A DNA stretch of 64,000 nucleotides from assembly GCA_001972305.1 (NCBI GenBank), contig BDDD01002361.1:68893-132892 (forward strand), in the 5' to 3' direction. Made by a program: the position numbers and the translations under genes. Origin of the DNA: Cephalotus follicularis (lineage: Eukaryota; Streptophyta; Magnoliopsida; Oxalidales; Cephalotaceae). Positions 46,374 to 57,539 of this stretch are shown here, one piece after another (position 1 is the stretch's first letter; the number at the start of each line of letters is the position of its first letter). Below the pieces are notes generated by a model. The model was not told where the DNA came from. It was given only the letters and a program-made list of their open reading frames with translations, and ran no database searches.

Positions 46374-48906
46374 CTAGTCAATCTTATCTCTTGGTGATAG
46401 AAGCAACTTGACAATTGCATCCAAATTCTTGCAAGAAGATCCATTGGGACTACTGGTGGCCTCTTCGGCCAATTTCTTCCACTCCATGGCTTTCTTTTTC
46501 ATTTCCTTGCCATTTGCACCATCCATTAACTCTCTCACAAGTCTCTCAACCTCATCTCTCTTAACGTTGTTGTCAATCTCTATGCCTACTCCCCATTTAA
46601 CACAATTAAACCAACAATTGGTTGCTTGCTCCGCGAAAAATGGCCAACATATCATAGGAACTCCAGCACATAATGTTTCCATCATAGAGCTCCACCCACA
46701 TTGCATTAAGAACCCTCCTATTGATGGATGGTTTAGAACTTGTTCTTGAGGGCACCAACTCACCAATATGCTCCTTTCTTTAGTTTCCTCCAAGAATTTA
46801 GGTGGTAGACTTGCTGAATCACCGGATACAAGATCAGGCCTAATGACCCACAAAAAGTTCTTTTTACTATTTGCAAGGCCCCAAGCAAACTCAACCAATT
46901 GATCACTTGTCATGAATGTGATGCTTCCAAAACTAACATAAACAAAAGAGTTGGGTTCTTTTGAGTCAAGCCATTCAAGGCACTGAGAATCTTCAAGCCA
47001 TAAATTTAAATTTGATCCAAGAAGATTCAGATCATCGCTTTGGATCTGATTCGCAAGATGTGATAGGGGACCGATTGAGTAAACTGGAGGTAACATTGAT
47101 GAAAGTGCTAACAGAACTTCATGCTCTAAGGCATCGTATGTATGTATAATAATTCCAGACGCTCTTTTCATCCTCTCAACCTCAATTGCAATAAATTTTA
47201 GCACTATGTCATCTGGGTCTGTCATTCTCAAAAAAGTAGGAATATACCTCATAGTGATACCTTCAATGCCTGGTATAAAATCTATAACAGTGTCCAAAGA
47301 CCCATTTATTATGTTACTTTCACCTGCAAGACAAAGAAGCAAACATCAACAAAACTGGACTTCAACTCCCTTGAGATTGATATATAGAGTCACACGCTTT
47401 AAAGGACCACTTAATAAGGCATCAGTTTTTTTTTCTACGTTAAAACATCATATGCTGTATATTTTCTATGCCATATTATATCCCGCTAATGGTATTGTTG
47501 AACGCGACTTGTTTTTTTTTTCAACCACCAGAAAAAGATAGTTGACATTATATGTTGGCCAAAAACTCTACCATTAATAGTATTACTCAAGTTGTTACAA
47601 TATGTCTTGAATTTTGGTACGACCCATTCCAGAGAAGGAAGTCAGAGCACTCAGACTACCAAGCAGACTATTAGAGAAGAGAGATCAAAGCACCCAGTTC
47701 TTTGACAGACCTCAAGCGACAGAGTTCGAAGCACCCAGCCCTCAGGCAGACCTATCCGATAAGAGGTCCGAGCACTCAGCGCTCTAGCAGACCATCAGAG
47801 AGTTAATAGCCTAAGCACATAAAGCTCTTGCATACCAACAAAGAAATAGTAGTCTGAGCACTCAGTCTTTAGTCCTTATTCGTGTTGAAGTAGGACTCCT
47901 TAGTCAAGTCAGAGTAGAACTCCTATTTCTAGTCGGATTAGGGTTTTGTGAGAGTATATATATGTTATGTTCTCACTTGTTAAAGTACCGATTTAGAGTG
48001 AAACACTTTGAACGCGTACGTTTGTGAGAGAAACAGAAAGTACGCTTTTGTTTGTGAGAGAGAGTGTTACTAGTTTTTTGTTTTTATGATCGACTCAATC
48101 GATCTTGTAACTTGTAACTCTTAACTCTTTCGTTTGATTTAGTGGAATTCATCTCCCTTTCCCGTGGACGTAGATCACATTGATGGAACCACATAAATCT
48201 TGTGTTTTGTGTTTGCTGCTCTTATTGTTTTGTCTGGTATGCCAACTTGTTTTCCACTGTTTTGACTCAACACAAGTACATAACTCATACAAAAAAACCA
48301 CGAAATATAGCCTGCAGTGGTGCAAAGAAGAAAAACATGTACAACTAATTAAGTGTAAAAGAGGTTTGGGATAGATTGAATGATACCTTTAATTGCTGTA
48401 TAATTACTTTCAACGAGCTGGCGATAATGAAGAAAGCATATCGAGGAACATGCACTAAAAATACAAAAACTGACATTAGGGACACCAAATTCTTCAGCTG
48501 CGTCAACAGTGAAGCCCATGCATGAATCAGAGACTATGCAAGTTACGCTAGGAACATTAGATGATGAAGACGCATCATTGAGCTTCAAAAGAAGATGTTT
48601 AAATGGAGCTAGGCAATTTTTTATAACGGAGGCGCATAAGGACGGTATGTCTTGGGTGGTATTGTCATCAGATGGAGGCAAGCCATCAGGAATGGTTTCG
48701 AATCGAAAGCTAGGGAGACCATCAAAAGAATCGAGGCTCCTGGACTTTAGTAAACGTTTGTGATTGTATTCTGTGTTAACGAAGGTAATGTGAAAGCCTT
48801 TGTGGTAAAGAAGTTTGGCCAGTTGTAGCATAGGGTTTATATGACCTTGAGCTGGGAAAGGAACGCAAACTGCATGAGGCTTCTTTGTTAAAGCTTTGGA
48901 CTCCAT
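46374..48906 (-). CDS. UGT85A: UGT85A-like UDP-glycosyltransferase, two exons
   Basis: Exon 1 is 48906-48387 and exon 2 is 47323-46374, joined by a GT-AG intron, giving 489 residues, the usual UGT85 length. The ATG at 48906 (MESKALTKKPHAV) is preferred over an upstream ATG at 48951 because family members start close to PHAVCVPFPAQGH. Catalytic-type His22 (AQGHINPM) and its partner Asp127 (IVSDS) are present. The intron follows AIK, before ESNIINGSLDTVIDFIPG, the usual UGT85A place. The PSPG box begins at Trp363 (WCPQEQVL) and ends in Glu405-Gln406. However, the almost invariant His at PSPG position 19 is Gln381, and Asn at position 23 is Ser385 (FLMQCGWSSMMET). The family moves glucose from UDP-glucose to small hydroxylated molecules, and it is cytosolic. 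The substrate cannot be told. The open frame suggests an active gene, but the two PSPG changes make normal catalysis doubtful. Confidence 0.92.
47593..48272 (+). mobile_element. Ty1/copia solo LTR inside the UGT intron
   Basis: 680 bp from TGTTACAATATG to TTGACTCAACA, flanked by CAAGT on both sides (47588-47592 and 48273-48277). It contains CCCGTGGACGTAGATCACA followed by a GGAACCACATAAATCTTGTG-type run, a hallmark of the 3' part of many plant copia LTRs. It lies opposite to the gene and makes up about two thirds of the intron. Confidence 0.88.
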
Positions 48907-48984
48907 CTCTCTCTCACACTCTTCCGATTTCTCTATACAAACACACAACAAAATGGGATGCTCTTTGCAAGAAATACGACATCA

Positions 48985-48992
48985 TATTTATA
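48985..48992 (-). promoter_or_regulatory. TATA box of the UGT gene
   Basis: Minus-strand TATAAATA about 80 bases before the ATG. The stretch between is leader-like (CAAAG, CATCCC, ACACAC), which fits a short 5' UTR. Confidence 0.65.
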
Positions 48993-48994
48993 GA

Positions 48995-49547
48995 GCAGGG
49001 AAGAGAGTTGATTTGAAGAATAAAAAATATAACACTGTTTTATGAATTGAGAAACAAAGTTAAGTCAAATGCAGCCTACTAAATTTATGAAGTTTTGTTT
49101 ATATATATATATATATAACCAAGTTTTTTCGTTGCAAAAAGTTTGGTACAAAAATTGGTTATATATGACTATTTTTAGCAACAAAATTTAACAACGATTA
49201 TCAAGTGTGTTGCTAATAATTAATATTTAGTAACCATTGTGATATATCATTACCAAAAAAAAAAGATTTAACAAAAAAAATGTGTTGTTACAAAATAATA
49301 TAAATATTTTTTACCTAGAAAATCTGGAATTTGCAACCAAAGTCATACTTTGTTAGAAAAATTAAATTAAATTTTGATTTCCAATAACAATATATTTGTA
49401 ACTAACCACGTTTAAGGCTCTCCGCAGTTTCAACTGAAAAATTTCAATTCCCACCTAAAAGTTAAAGTTTTACATCATATGCTATACATTTGTTACGCAT
49501 AGTCATATGTTGTTATTGGTATTTTTTTCTCATGTGATGATTGTAAG
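48995..49547. other. AT-rich upstream region of the UGT gene
   Basis: A (TA)n run lies near 49100-49118. Phrases like TTAGCAACAAAATTTAACAACG and TTGCTAATAATTAATATTTAGTAACCA suggest an old AT-rich repeat, without clear ends. The Tat element begins at 49548, so only about 550 bp of original upstream DNA remain. Confidence 0.4.
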
Positions 49548-50413
49548 TGTTGATACAAAAAACCTTCTCTCAACAGTATCCTACGTGGAGGATTTTAATT
49601 TGTTAAGAGAAACGCTCGAAAAAGGATGCCATGAGGCAGACGTCGACCTCTAATCCCTGCACAAAGTAACAAACTGGTGGAAAGTCCAGGAGGTTGTTCT
49701 CCCGGGGACACTCCGACGCTCAAGTTAGGCAATATACAGAGAGTATAAGGTTTTTTGCAATGTAAAAATGGCTGACCTTTGATTTGTGTTTGATTCTTGT
49801 ATTTATAGGACCTGTTTGTAACTGTTTGAGCGTGAAAAAAGGAGGTGATAGCTATCCACTAAGGAAATGCCGAGGATCTTAGGTTTTCCCTTATCTCCAC
49901 ATGAATTATCACCAATTTCCTGGCTGGTAGTTATCTGTATCTTAAATTCCATATTTGGAAGAGGAGGATCCCTGAAATGTAGGCTGAATTCTTGGCCTTA
50001 TTCCATAAGTGAAGAGGAGATCCTTTGCCACAGATCTGCCGAGGAGGCAAACTGTGGTGGTGCTACTAAGGTATTCAGTCCCTTGCTTCAAGGTCTTCAA
50101 CGTCTAGAGTTCCTCCTTAGACTTGTGCTTGAAGTGAGTGGTCTTCTGCTTATGTAGCCGAGGATGTTCTCGGCACTGAAGCTTCAGAATGTGTCCTCGG
50201 CCTCCATGCCGAGGAAGGTAATCTTTGCATAGCAACCGTTGGACGGGTCCTCGGCACTTATGCCGAGGAAGAATTCTTCTAATGTTACTGTTTTCTTAGT
50301 TAATAAGCCTCCTCTGTCTTGAGTTCGTGCAAACTTTGAAGCTCTTGAACACTTAGCTGTGTCTGCGGAGGACACGTGTAGTTTTTGGTTTAATTCAATT
50401 TTTCCCCATATCA
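49548..50413 (-). repeat. Left LTR of the Tat compound
   Basis: 866 bp from TGTTGATAC to CCATATCA. It is followed by a minus-strand polypurine run (ACCAGGGGGGCATA). It carries two near-identical hairpins with TCCTCGGC/GCCGAGGA stems at 50194-50215 and 50248-50269. Confidence 0.82.
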
Positions 50414-51027
50414 TATGCCCCCCTGGTCCTTCTTCTCTGACCGTGGTCAGACGAGGAGGAGTAGAGTTGAGAGCCGTGGCTCAGGCCAAACTCCTCTGTA
50501 GATCCTCCTACTAGCTTTCCTGTTTGTGAGCGAGCCGAGAACGGAGGTGCTGCTCTGGACGATCCTTTGCACAAAGTTGAATGTGCCTTGTCGAGGATCT
50601 AAGTCTGCTTCTGTCCCATCTAATGGGCCTCGTGTCACGAGCCCAAATCATTGCAATTAAGTAGTGTATTGAACACAACTCACAAATGGCATAAGCAGAG
50701 CATTTCCCGCCTCTGCCTTTTCGTCTTCCGCGCCCAATCTGTCGATTCACTCCTCAGCCGTTGGATCCATGCTAGATGGAGGGCCAGAATCCAAGCCAGG
50801 GCCTATAAATGGATCCCTACTTCACTAAGCCAATGTTTTACGCCTTCTGATTTCTTGCCAATACTCTTGAGAATTCTTGAGATCTCCAGTTTCTTCAACC
50901 TCGAATCTTCATCTTCCAACCATCTTTCATTCGAGTTTCTGGGTAAGTTAATAGTCTTTTTGCTGTTCTAAATTGAATCCTGTGTCTACCCTTCTTGCTT
51001 CTTTACTCATTTTTTGAATTGACCTAG

Positions 51028-53349
51028 ATGGCCAGAACCAAATGAACTGCTAAGGTTTCTCCTCCCTTAGAAGTTGAACCCCTGTCCATGGTGGTTCCCC
51101 CTGCCGAGAGTCCCCTTTCTTCTGAGGGTAGCCTGGGGGCTGCAGTGGGTGAGCCTACCGTTCCTGTCACCGAGGCTGACACCTCTGCCCCTGATTGCTT
51201 TGGTGTCAGCACTCTTTCTCGCGTCGAGGTGCTTGAGCTCTCTCCCAAGTACAATTTCCCTTCTGGGTTGATATTTTGTCTCCCCTCGGATCCTCAGATG
51301 GTCACAGAGAGTAGAGAGGGCCTCTTCATTATCCTCGAGGGGGCTCTCTCTCATGGTCTGAGGATCCCAGTACCCTCTTTTGCCCTCTCAGTCTTGGAGT
51401 CGTTTAAGCTCCATCCTTCTCTTCTCCAACCCCAGTCCTGGAGTTTCATCATAGGTTTCCTAGTTAGGTGTCTGGAGTCTGAGGTGACCTCCACAGTGGA
51501 ATTGTTCAAACATTTCCATGTCATCTCGTCCTCGCCAGGGAAACGTGGCTATTTCTTCAAGTCACGTCCTGGCATAAAAAAGCTTCTTATCAAACCTACC
51601 CAGTCCATTAAAAATTGGAGGAAGAGGTACTTCCTCATCAAGAATTTTGAGGGGTTCACTCCCCCTGTCTGGTGTGACTCCCTGGAGACTACTCGTCTCA
51701 ACAGGAGGCCCCTCTTGACAACGACCGAGAACCTAGACTCTGATAAACTCATACACCTGGAGCCCGAGGAGGTGAACTCTGTCGTGGTCGAGGAGAGTCT
51801 GCTCCGGGTTGGGCTAAGTGTAGTTCCCAGCCAAGGATCACACTCAGCCGAGGTCGAGTAAGCCTCAGGGGATGAGGGATCCCCAGTCCAATCCATGCCC
51901 CAAGACATGGGGGAAAACTGTATAAAGCTTTCGTCTCCTCCGTTTTTCTTGTCTTCATTCTTCCATTGTCTTGTAGTTCAATTTTAAATTACTGATTTCT
52001 TTATCTCTTGTTGTGTAGCAATGACTTCTCGTCATGGATTTGATGCCCTCTTCAATGCCACCAAGGTCTTCAAGCCTTCCTCTGTAGCGGCAGACAAGCA
52101 GAAGGCTGCCGAGGAAGCAGCTAAGCAGAAGGAGAAGGCTGCTGCCGAGGGGGCCAAGCAGAGGGCAAAGGCTGCCGCTGCGGGGGCCAAGCAGATGAAG
52201 AAGGCTGCAGCTGCAGCCAAGGACAAGGGATCCAAGCGTCCCGCTGGTGGACGTTCCTCGGGCGCTCCTCCTCATTCCCCAACCAATAAGAGGAGACTTA
52301 TCACCGAGGCCGAGTTGGATTCAATCCTCGGCCGGACTTCAAACCCCCCCATCATCCTGCCTCCTCCTTGGGACGTGGAGAGGATGATTGATGAGCTGGA
52401 GGGAGTTGGGAAAGGCTCCTCCAGTCTGGACACGCAGGGGGTGCCATTTGCCCTCAGTTCTCTCTGCCTCTTTCCCGACAAGTTGAAGGAGAGGGAGGAT
52501 TGGTCCAACAAAGACTTAATCTATAACTCACTGCGGAGCCAATTCGAGGTAAGGGGTGATCCTCGGCCTATATACTTTACATTCTTGTGTGTCTTCTGTC
52601 CTCACTTCAGTCTTCCTTGCAGGCTCTAAACAATCATCACCTCTTGGTCGAGAACTTCTCGATCGTCTTGGAGAGGTGTGACAAAATGAGGGAGGAGCTG
52701 ATGGTGGAGAAGGAGACTTCTCGGATGTCCAAGGCTCAACTTGAGGAAGTCCTCAAGGCCCATGAGTCTACTGTGGAGGAAAGGAACAGAGCTGTCCTGG
52801 AGAAGGACCAACTGAAGAAAGATCTCTCCAAGGCTAGCTATATGTTCCAAACTCTGCAGAAAAAGCACGAGGAGACTGTCAAAAAGCAAGAGGAGTTGCG
52901 GGCCAAGGTAGTGGAGGACGCCCTGGTAGAGTTTTGGTCCTCTGACGAGTTCCACAGCTTGATGGAGGCCTCCGTGGAGGACTTCAAAGCTTCTGAGGCC
53001 TTTGATGAGGAGGTCTTCAAGGAATCTGCCAAATTCTATCATCGGGTCTACACTTGCAGGAATTGAGTCAAGACTCTGCATCCAGAGGTTCCCCTGGAAG
53101 AGGTCACCTACGGCTCAGCTGCTAAGGCCTTCGATTACTATCCTGACGGGTACGAAGCCAAGGAGCTGAAGGCCGAAGAGGCCATGGAAGGGAGTGCTGC
53201 CCAAGGAGTTGGGGAAAGGGAACTGGAAGTTCAGCCTTCCTCCGTTGATCCTGCCTTGGACCCCGCGACTCCTCAATCTCATCAACTAGGCCTTTTGTGC
53301 CTCCTCCTCCTGAGGATGATAACTCCACCGATGCTCCTTCCTTAGTTTA
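51028..53349 (+). mobile_element. Antisense gene of the Tat element
   Basis: Opposite to gag-pol, three long open segments lie between pol and the 3' LTR. The first (51088-51861) has SPKYNFPSGLIFCLPS, GALSHGLRIPVPSFALSVLE and SIKNWRKRYFLIKNFEG, matching the domain known as putative gypsy-type transposon (Pfam Transposase_28). The second (52021-52550) starts MTSRHGFDALFNATKVF, has a Lys/Ala-rich helix (KQKAAEEAAKQKEKAAAEGAK) and NKRRLITEAELDSILGR. The third (from about 52622) is a coiled coil (LEEVLKAHESTVEERNRAV...). The borders look like GT/AG introns, and AATAAAG near 53432 may end the transcript. Antisense genes of this kind are known from the Tat lineage, and their role is unknown. The region as a whole is broken. 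Confidence 0.75.
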
Positions 53350-54539
53350 GTTTTCGTATGCTAGATTTTTCTTCTCTTTTTTTTTTTTGCCTTGTGATAA
53401 TTTTTTTTCTTGTACTTGTAATCTTCAATTTATGAATAAAGATAACTTTTTGCATTCTCTGCTTTCATCTTTATTTTTTGCATTGTGGGCTTAATGTGTT
53501 TGCACTTGGCATGTACGTTTGCAATCCCCTTAAGGATTTTATACACTGGATCCTCTGACTTCCCGTGGAAGCAGACACTCCTCCAAAAGGACTTAAAGTA
53601 ACTCATCAACGATATTAATAAAAAACCTTTTGTATCCTCGGACTTTACCTTCGAGTGTTTCCTAATGTTGTGTGCTTGAGCTTTGTAGGTAAACATGCTC
53701 TCATAATTTCCTTAGAAATTTTAACTTAACCCAAACCATCAATTCTTCATGGCTGAGATCGCTTAAGCTTTACAGCCCTCGTAGGACCCTTTACTTTAAA
53801 AGTACTTAAGTAACTGTAACTCAGTCTTCGAAAGATTTTATTATACTCATAGACTAAGCTCTTGGTCTGCTCGGACAAGTTCCTATGGGTTTGCCGAGGA
53901 GATTATCGTCTGACCTATTAGGTTTTAGGATAGGTCGGCTGAGCTTGACGTCCACTTAGGGACACTTGTATTAAAGTGCTCAGTCCGACGAGCTTGATCG
54001 TGGCGAGTTCCCATGGATTCGCCTTTCAAGTCACGACTTTATGTCTGGTTGGGCAAGTTCCTATGGTGTTGACGACCAAGATTTGCTCTCTAAGGAGTCT
54101 TAGTGCTTCCTTTGAAGTCTTTAGGCGTGCTCCTCGGAAGGAGTCTTTGTTGATGGGTATAGAGGGACTCCTCGGAAGGAGGCTTTTGTATGCTCCTGGG
54201 AAGGAGGCTCGTGTATGCTCCTCGGGAGGAGGCTTTTGTTTTTTAGGGTTAGTCTCCGTAAGACTTAGGAAGCTTTGGATCTCTAGGTGCCCCCTTGGGG
54301 GCATGGTTTGAGATGCTTAACTTAAAATTGGGGGAACTGATCGGTGGTTGTTCAGAGGTTTGAGGACATGAACATTGGACCTCCGGTCCCTTGCAAACTT
54401 GAAAATATAATATTGCACACAAATCTTGAAAAATTCAAACTTCATTCAAAATATCTTACAATCATTGATAGTACTTCCTCAGATGCTCGGCATTCCAAGC
54501 TCTGGCGATCTCCTTACCCCCCAAAGTTTCAAGTTTGAA
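53340..54539. repeat. Noncoding Tat region with a CTCCTCGGAAGGAG array
   Basis: No gene. At 54125-54240 the near-palindrome CTCCTCGGAAGGAG recurs about every 25-30 bp. The part from 53940 on is shared with 59620-60110 in the second element. Confidence 0.65.
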
Positions 54540-57539
54540 TGTTCCTGGGCGAAGAACCCTTTTGATCTTGTATGGCCCTTACCAGAAGGGGGCTAGCTTT
54601 CCTCTGGTACCAGTAGGATCTGCAAAGGCTGAGTTACGTAGGACTAGATCTCCTTACCTAAGAGGTATGGGGTTTACTCTTTTGTTATAGTAACGACTTA
54701 CCCTCTGATGGTAGGCTGAAACTCTGATTACAGCCTTGTCTCTGAGCTCTTCCACTAGGTCGAGGATGCATCTAAGACCTTCTTCGTTGTTGTCTTCAGT
54801 AAAGTGTACAACTCTTGGTGATTGTACTCCAACCTCTACTGGTATCATAGCCTCTACTCAAAAACATAGACTATACGGGGATTCTCAGGTTGTAGTCCGA
54901 GGAGTTGTCCTGTATGCCCATAGGACGCTTGGCAACTCCTCAGTCCATCTCCCTTTACTGTCTTCTAAGTGCTTCTTCAAGCCTGAGATGATTTCTCTGT
55001 TGATCACCTCGGCTTGACCGTTGCTTTGGGGGTAGGCCACTGATGCGAGCCTATGCTCTATCCTCCATTCTTTGCAAAAGTCACGGAAGGCTTGGCAATC
55101 AAACTATTTACCATTGTCCATGATTATTGTCCTTGGGACTCCAAATCTACAAATGACTGACTTCCATACAAAGCTCTCTGTGTTCTTCTCTGTAATTGTT
55201 GCCAGAGGTTCTGCTTCCACCCACTTGGTGAAGTAATCAACCGCTACAATGAGAAACTTCCTCTGGCCTGTTGCCATAGGTAATGGTCCGACGAAGTCCA
55301 TTCCCCATTATGCGAAGGGCAATGGGGCCGTGATAGATGTCAGAGGTTGAGATGGCCTCCTGCTGATATTGGAGTTCCTCTGGCACTTGTCGTATTTCCT
55401 TACTAAGTTTATAGCATCTTGATGCATGGTCGGCCAGTAGTAACCTTGCCTTAACAGCTTATGAGACAATGTCCTACCCCCGGTGTGGTTGCCACAGATT
55501 CCTTCATGGACCTCCCTTAGGGCATAGTTAGCCTCTGAAGGGTTCAAGCACCTCAGCCAAGGAAATGAGAAAGATCTTTTGTAGAGGATCCCGTCTCGGA
55601 ATTGGAATCTGTTTGCTCTGTAAACCAACTTCCTCACCTCCGCGGGATCATGGGGTAGGGTCCCATCCCTTAGCCAATTGACAAATGGGGTCATCCAGTT
55701 TGACTCCTGTGGTAGATCTATGTCCATCACACCCACTTCAGAGATGGTGGGCCTTTCCAAATAGTCTACTAGCACAGTTTGATTTTTCTCCAACTCCTCT
55801 GCCGTTGCTAGTTTTGACAACTGGTCTGCTCGGACGTTCTCTGCTCTGGGTACTTTCACAATCTTCAATAATTCGAAGGCTAACTTCATGCCCTGAAAAT
55901 GGAATAAGTACTTTATCATAAGGTCTTCTCTAGCCTCATACTCCCCATTTGCCAAACCAACCACCAGCTGAGAATCACTGGAGGCTTCAATCTTTTGCAC
56001 CTCCAAGTGCTTTGCAATTGTCAGTCCAACTATCAGAGCTTCCCACTCAGCTTCATTATTTGTAGCTTTAAATTTAAATCTCAAAGCATACTCCAATGTC
56101 CAACCATCTGGACTCGTCAATACTAACCCTGCCCCACTGCCAGTGAGGCAGGAGGATACATCCACTGACAACTTCCACATCCCCTTCTCGGTCTCAGAAG
56201 GGTTCTCCTCCATACACTCCGTAGGTGTATTGTCTCCAACGAAGTCAGCCAGTACCTGTGATTTGATTGCTGGTCTGGCTTCGAACTTCACATCATACTC
56301 GCCTAGTTCGACTGACCACTTAACTAACCTGCCCGAGGTATCGGGCTTGGCAAGAACCTGTTTGAGAGGTTTGTCAGTCAGAACCTTGATTGTATGGGCT
56401 TGGAAATACGGCCTCAATTTTCTGGCCGAGATGATCAAAGCATAGGGATACTTCTCCACTTCTGGGTACCTCCCCTCTGTATCGTTCAGAGCCTTGCTCA
56501 CGTAGTATAATGGCTTCTGAACTTTTTCCTCTTCTCTGACTAACACTGCACTCACTGCACCCGAGGTGGCCGCAAGGTACAAATACAAGTCTTCTCCATC
56601 CTTAGGTTTTGAGATCAGAGGAGGAGAAGCCAGGTATTCCTTCAACTTATCGAAGGCTGCTTGACAGTCGTCCGACCAGGAGAATCCCTTGGGATCTCTA
56701 AGTATTTTGAAGAAGGGAAGGCACTTCTCTGCTGACTTTGACACAAACCTGCTCAGGGCTGCAATCTTCCCATTTAATCTTTGGACATCCCTGATGGTTT
56801 GAGGTGGCCTCATGCTTTGAATTGCCGAGATCTTCTCTGGGTTGGCCTCTATTCCTCTGCTAGAGACCATGAATCCGAGAAACTTTTCTGAGGTGACCCC
56901 GAATGTGCACTTGGACGGATTGAGTTTCATATTATACCTCCTCAGCACCCCAAACGTCTCCTCCAAGTCTTTTACATGGGGGCTCCTGGCTGGGGTTTTG
57001 ACGAGCATATCGTCTATGTACACCTCCATATTCTTCCCAATCTGAGGCTCAAAAATTTTGTTGACCAGGCGCTGGTAGGTGGCCCCTGCATTCTTCAAGC
57101 CAAAGGGCATAACCTTGTAGCAGTACATTCCTCGGTCTGTTATGAACGTTGTCTTGTTCTCGTCAGGCTTGTACATGGGGATTTGACTATATCCTGAGTA
57201 AGCGTCCAAGAAGCTTAACATTCTGTAACCCGAGGTTGCGTCTACCGAGGTTGCGTCTACCAGCTGGTCTATCCCGAGTAAGCGTCCAAGAAGCTTAACC
57301 TTGTAGCAGTACATTCCTCGGTCTTGTTCTGAGCCTTTTGCTGTGAGGGACTTGTTGCACAGCAAGGGACTGTCTCCCGTAGGCCTTTCTTGCATTTGAG
57401 TGATCGCCCCCAATGGCGACCCCCCCAGAGATGGTGTGGATGACACCTCTGGGTTGCTGCTGTTACTACTCCTCTTGTTGCCGAGGGGCTTCTTCTCTCC
57501 TCTGCTCCCTCCTTCCTTGAGGAGCATCTCTGTCCACAT
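54540..57539 (-). mobile_element. pol region of the Tat element
   Basis: The long frame at 55308-57539 shows reverse transcriptase (LDAYSGYSQIPMYKPDENKT, KVMPFGLKNAGATYQRLV and EVYIDDMLVKT) and RNase H (WSDDCQAAFDKLKEYL and LTDKPLKQVL). A second RNase H-like domain follows (GSGAGLVLTSPDGW, ATNNEAEWEALI and SDSQLVVGLANGEYEA), then the integrase zinc-binding region (HEGICGNHTGGRTL...CQRN). Integrase core (FVGPLPMATGQRKFLIVAVD) and C-terminal pieces follow at 55104-55301 and 54654-54848. The doubled RNase H marks the Tat lineage. The region is broken, with a few breaks. Confidence 0.88.

Noticed and set aside
51024-53328. Minus-strand frames across the antisense gene (for example 51549-51908 and 52626-53081)
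   Set aside because: They mirror the plus-strand coding segments and show no domains.
55685-57197. Plus-strand frames opposite the Tat pol
   Set aside because: They are shadows of the minus-strand polyprotein. Only the frames at 51.0-53.3 kb have independent domain support.
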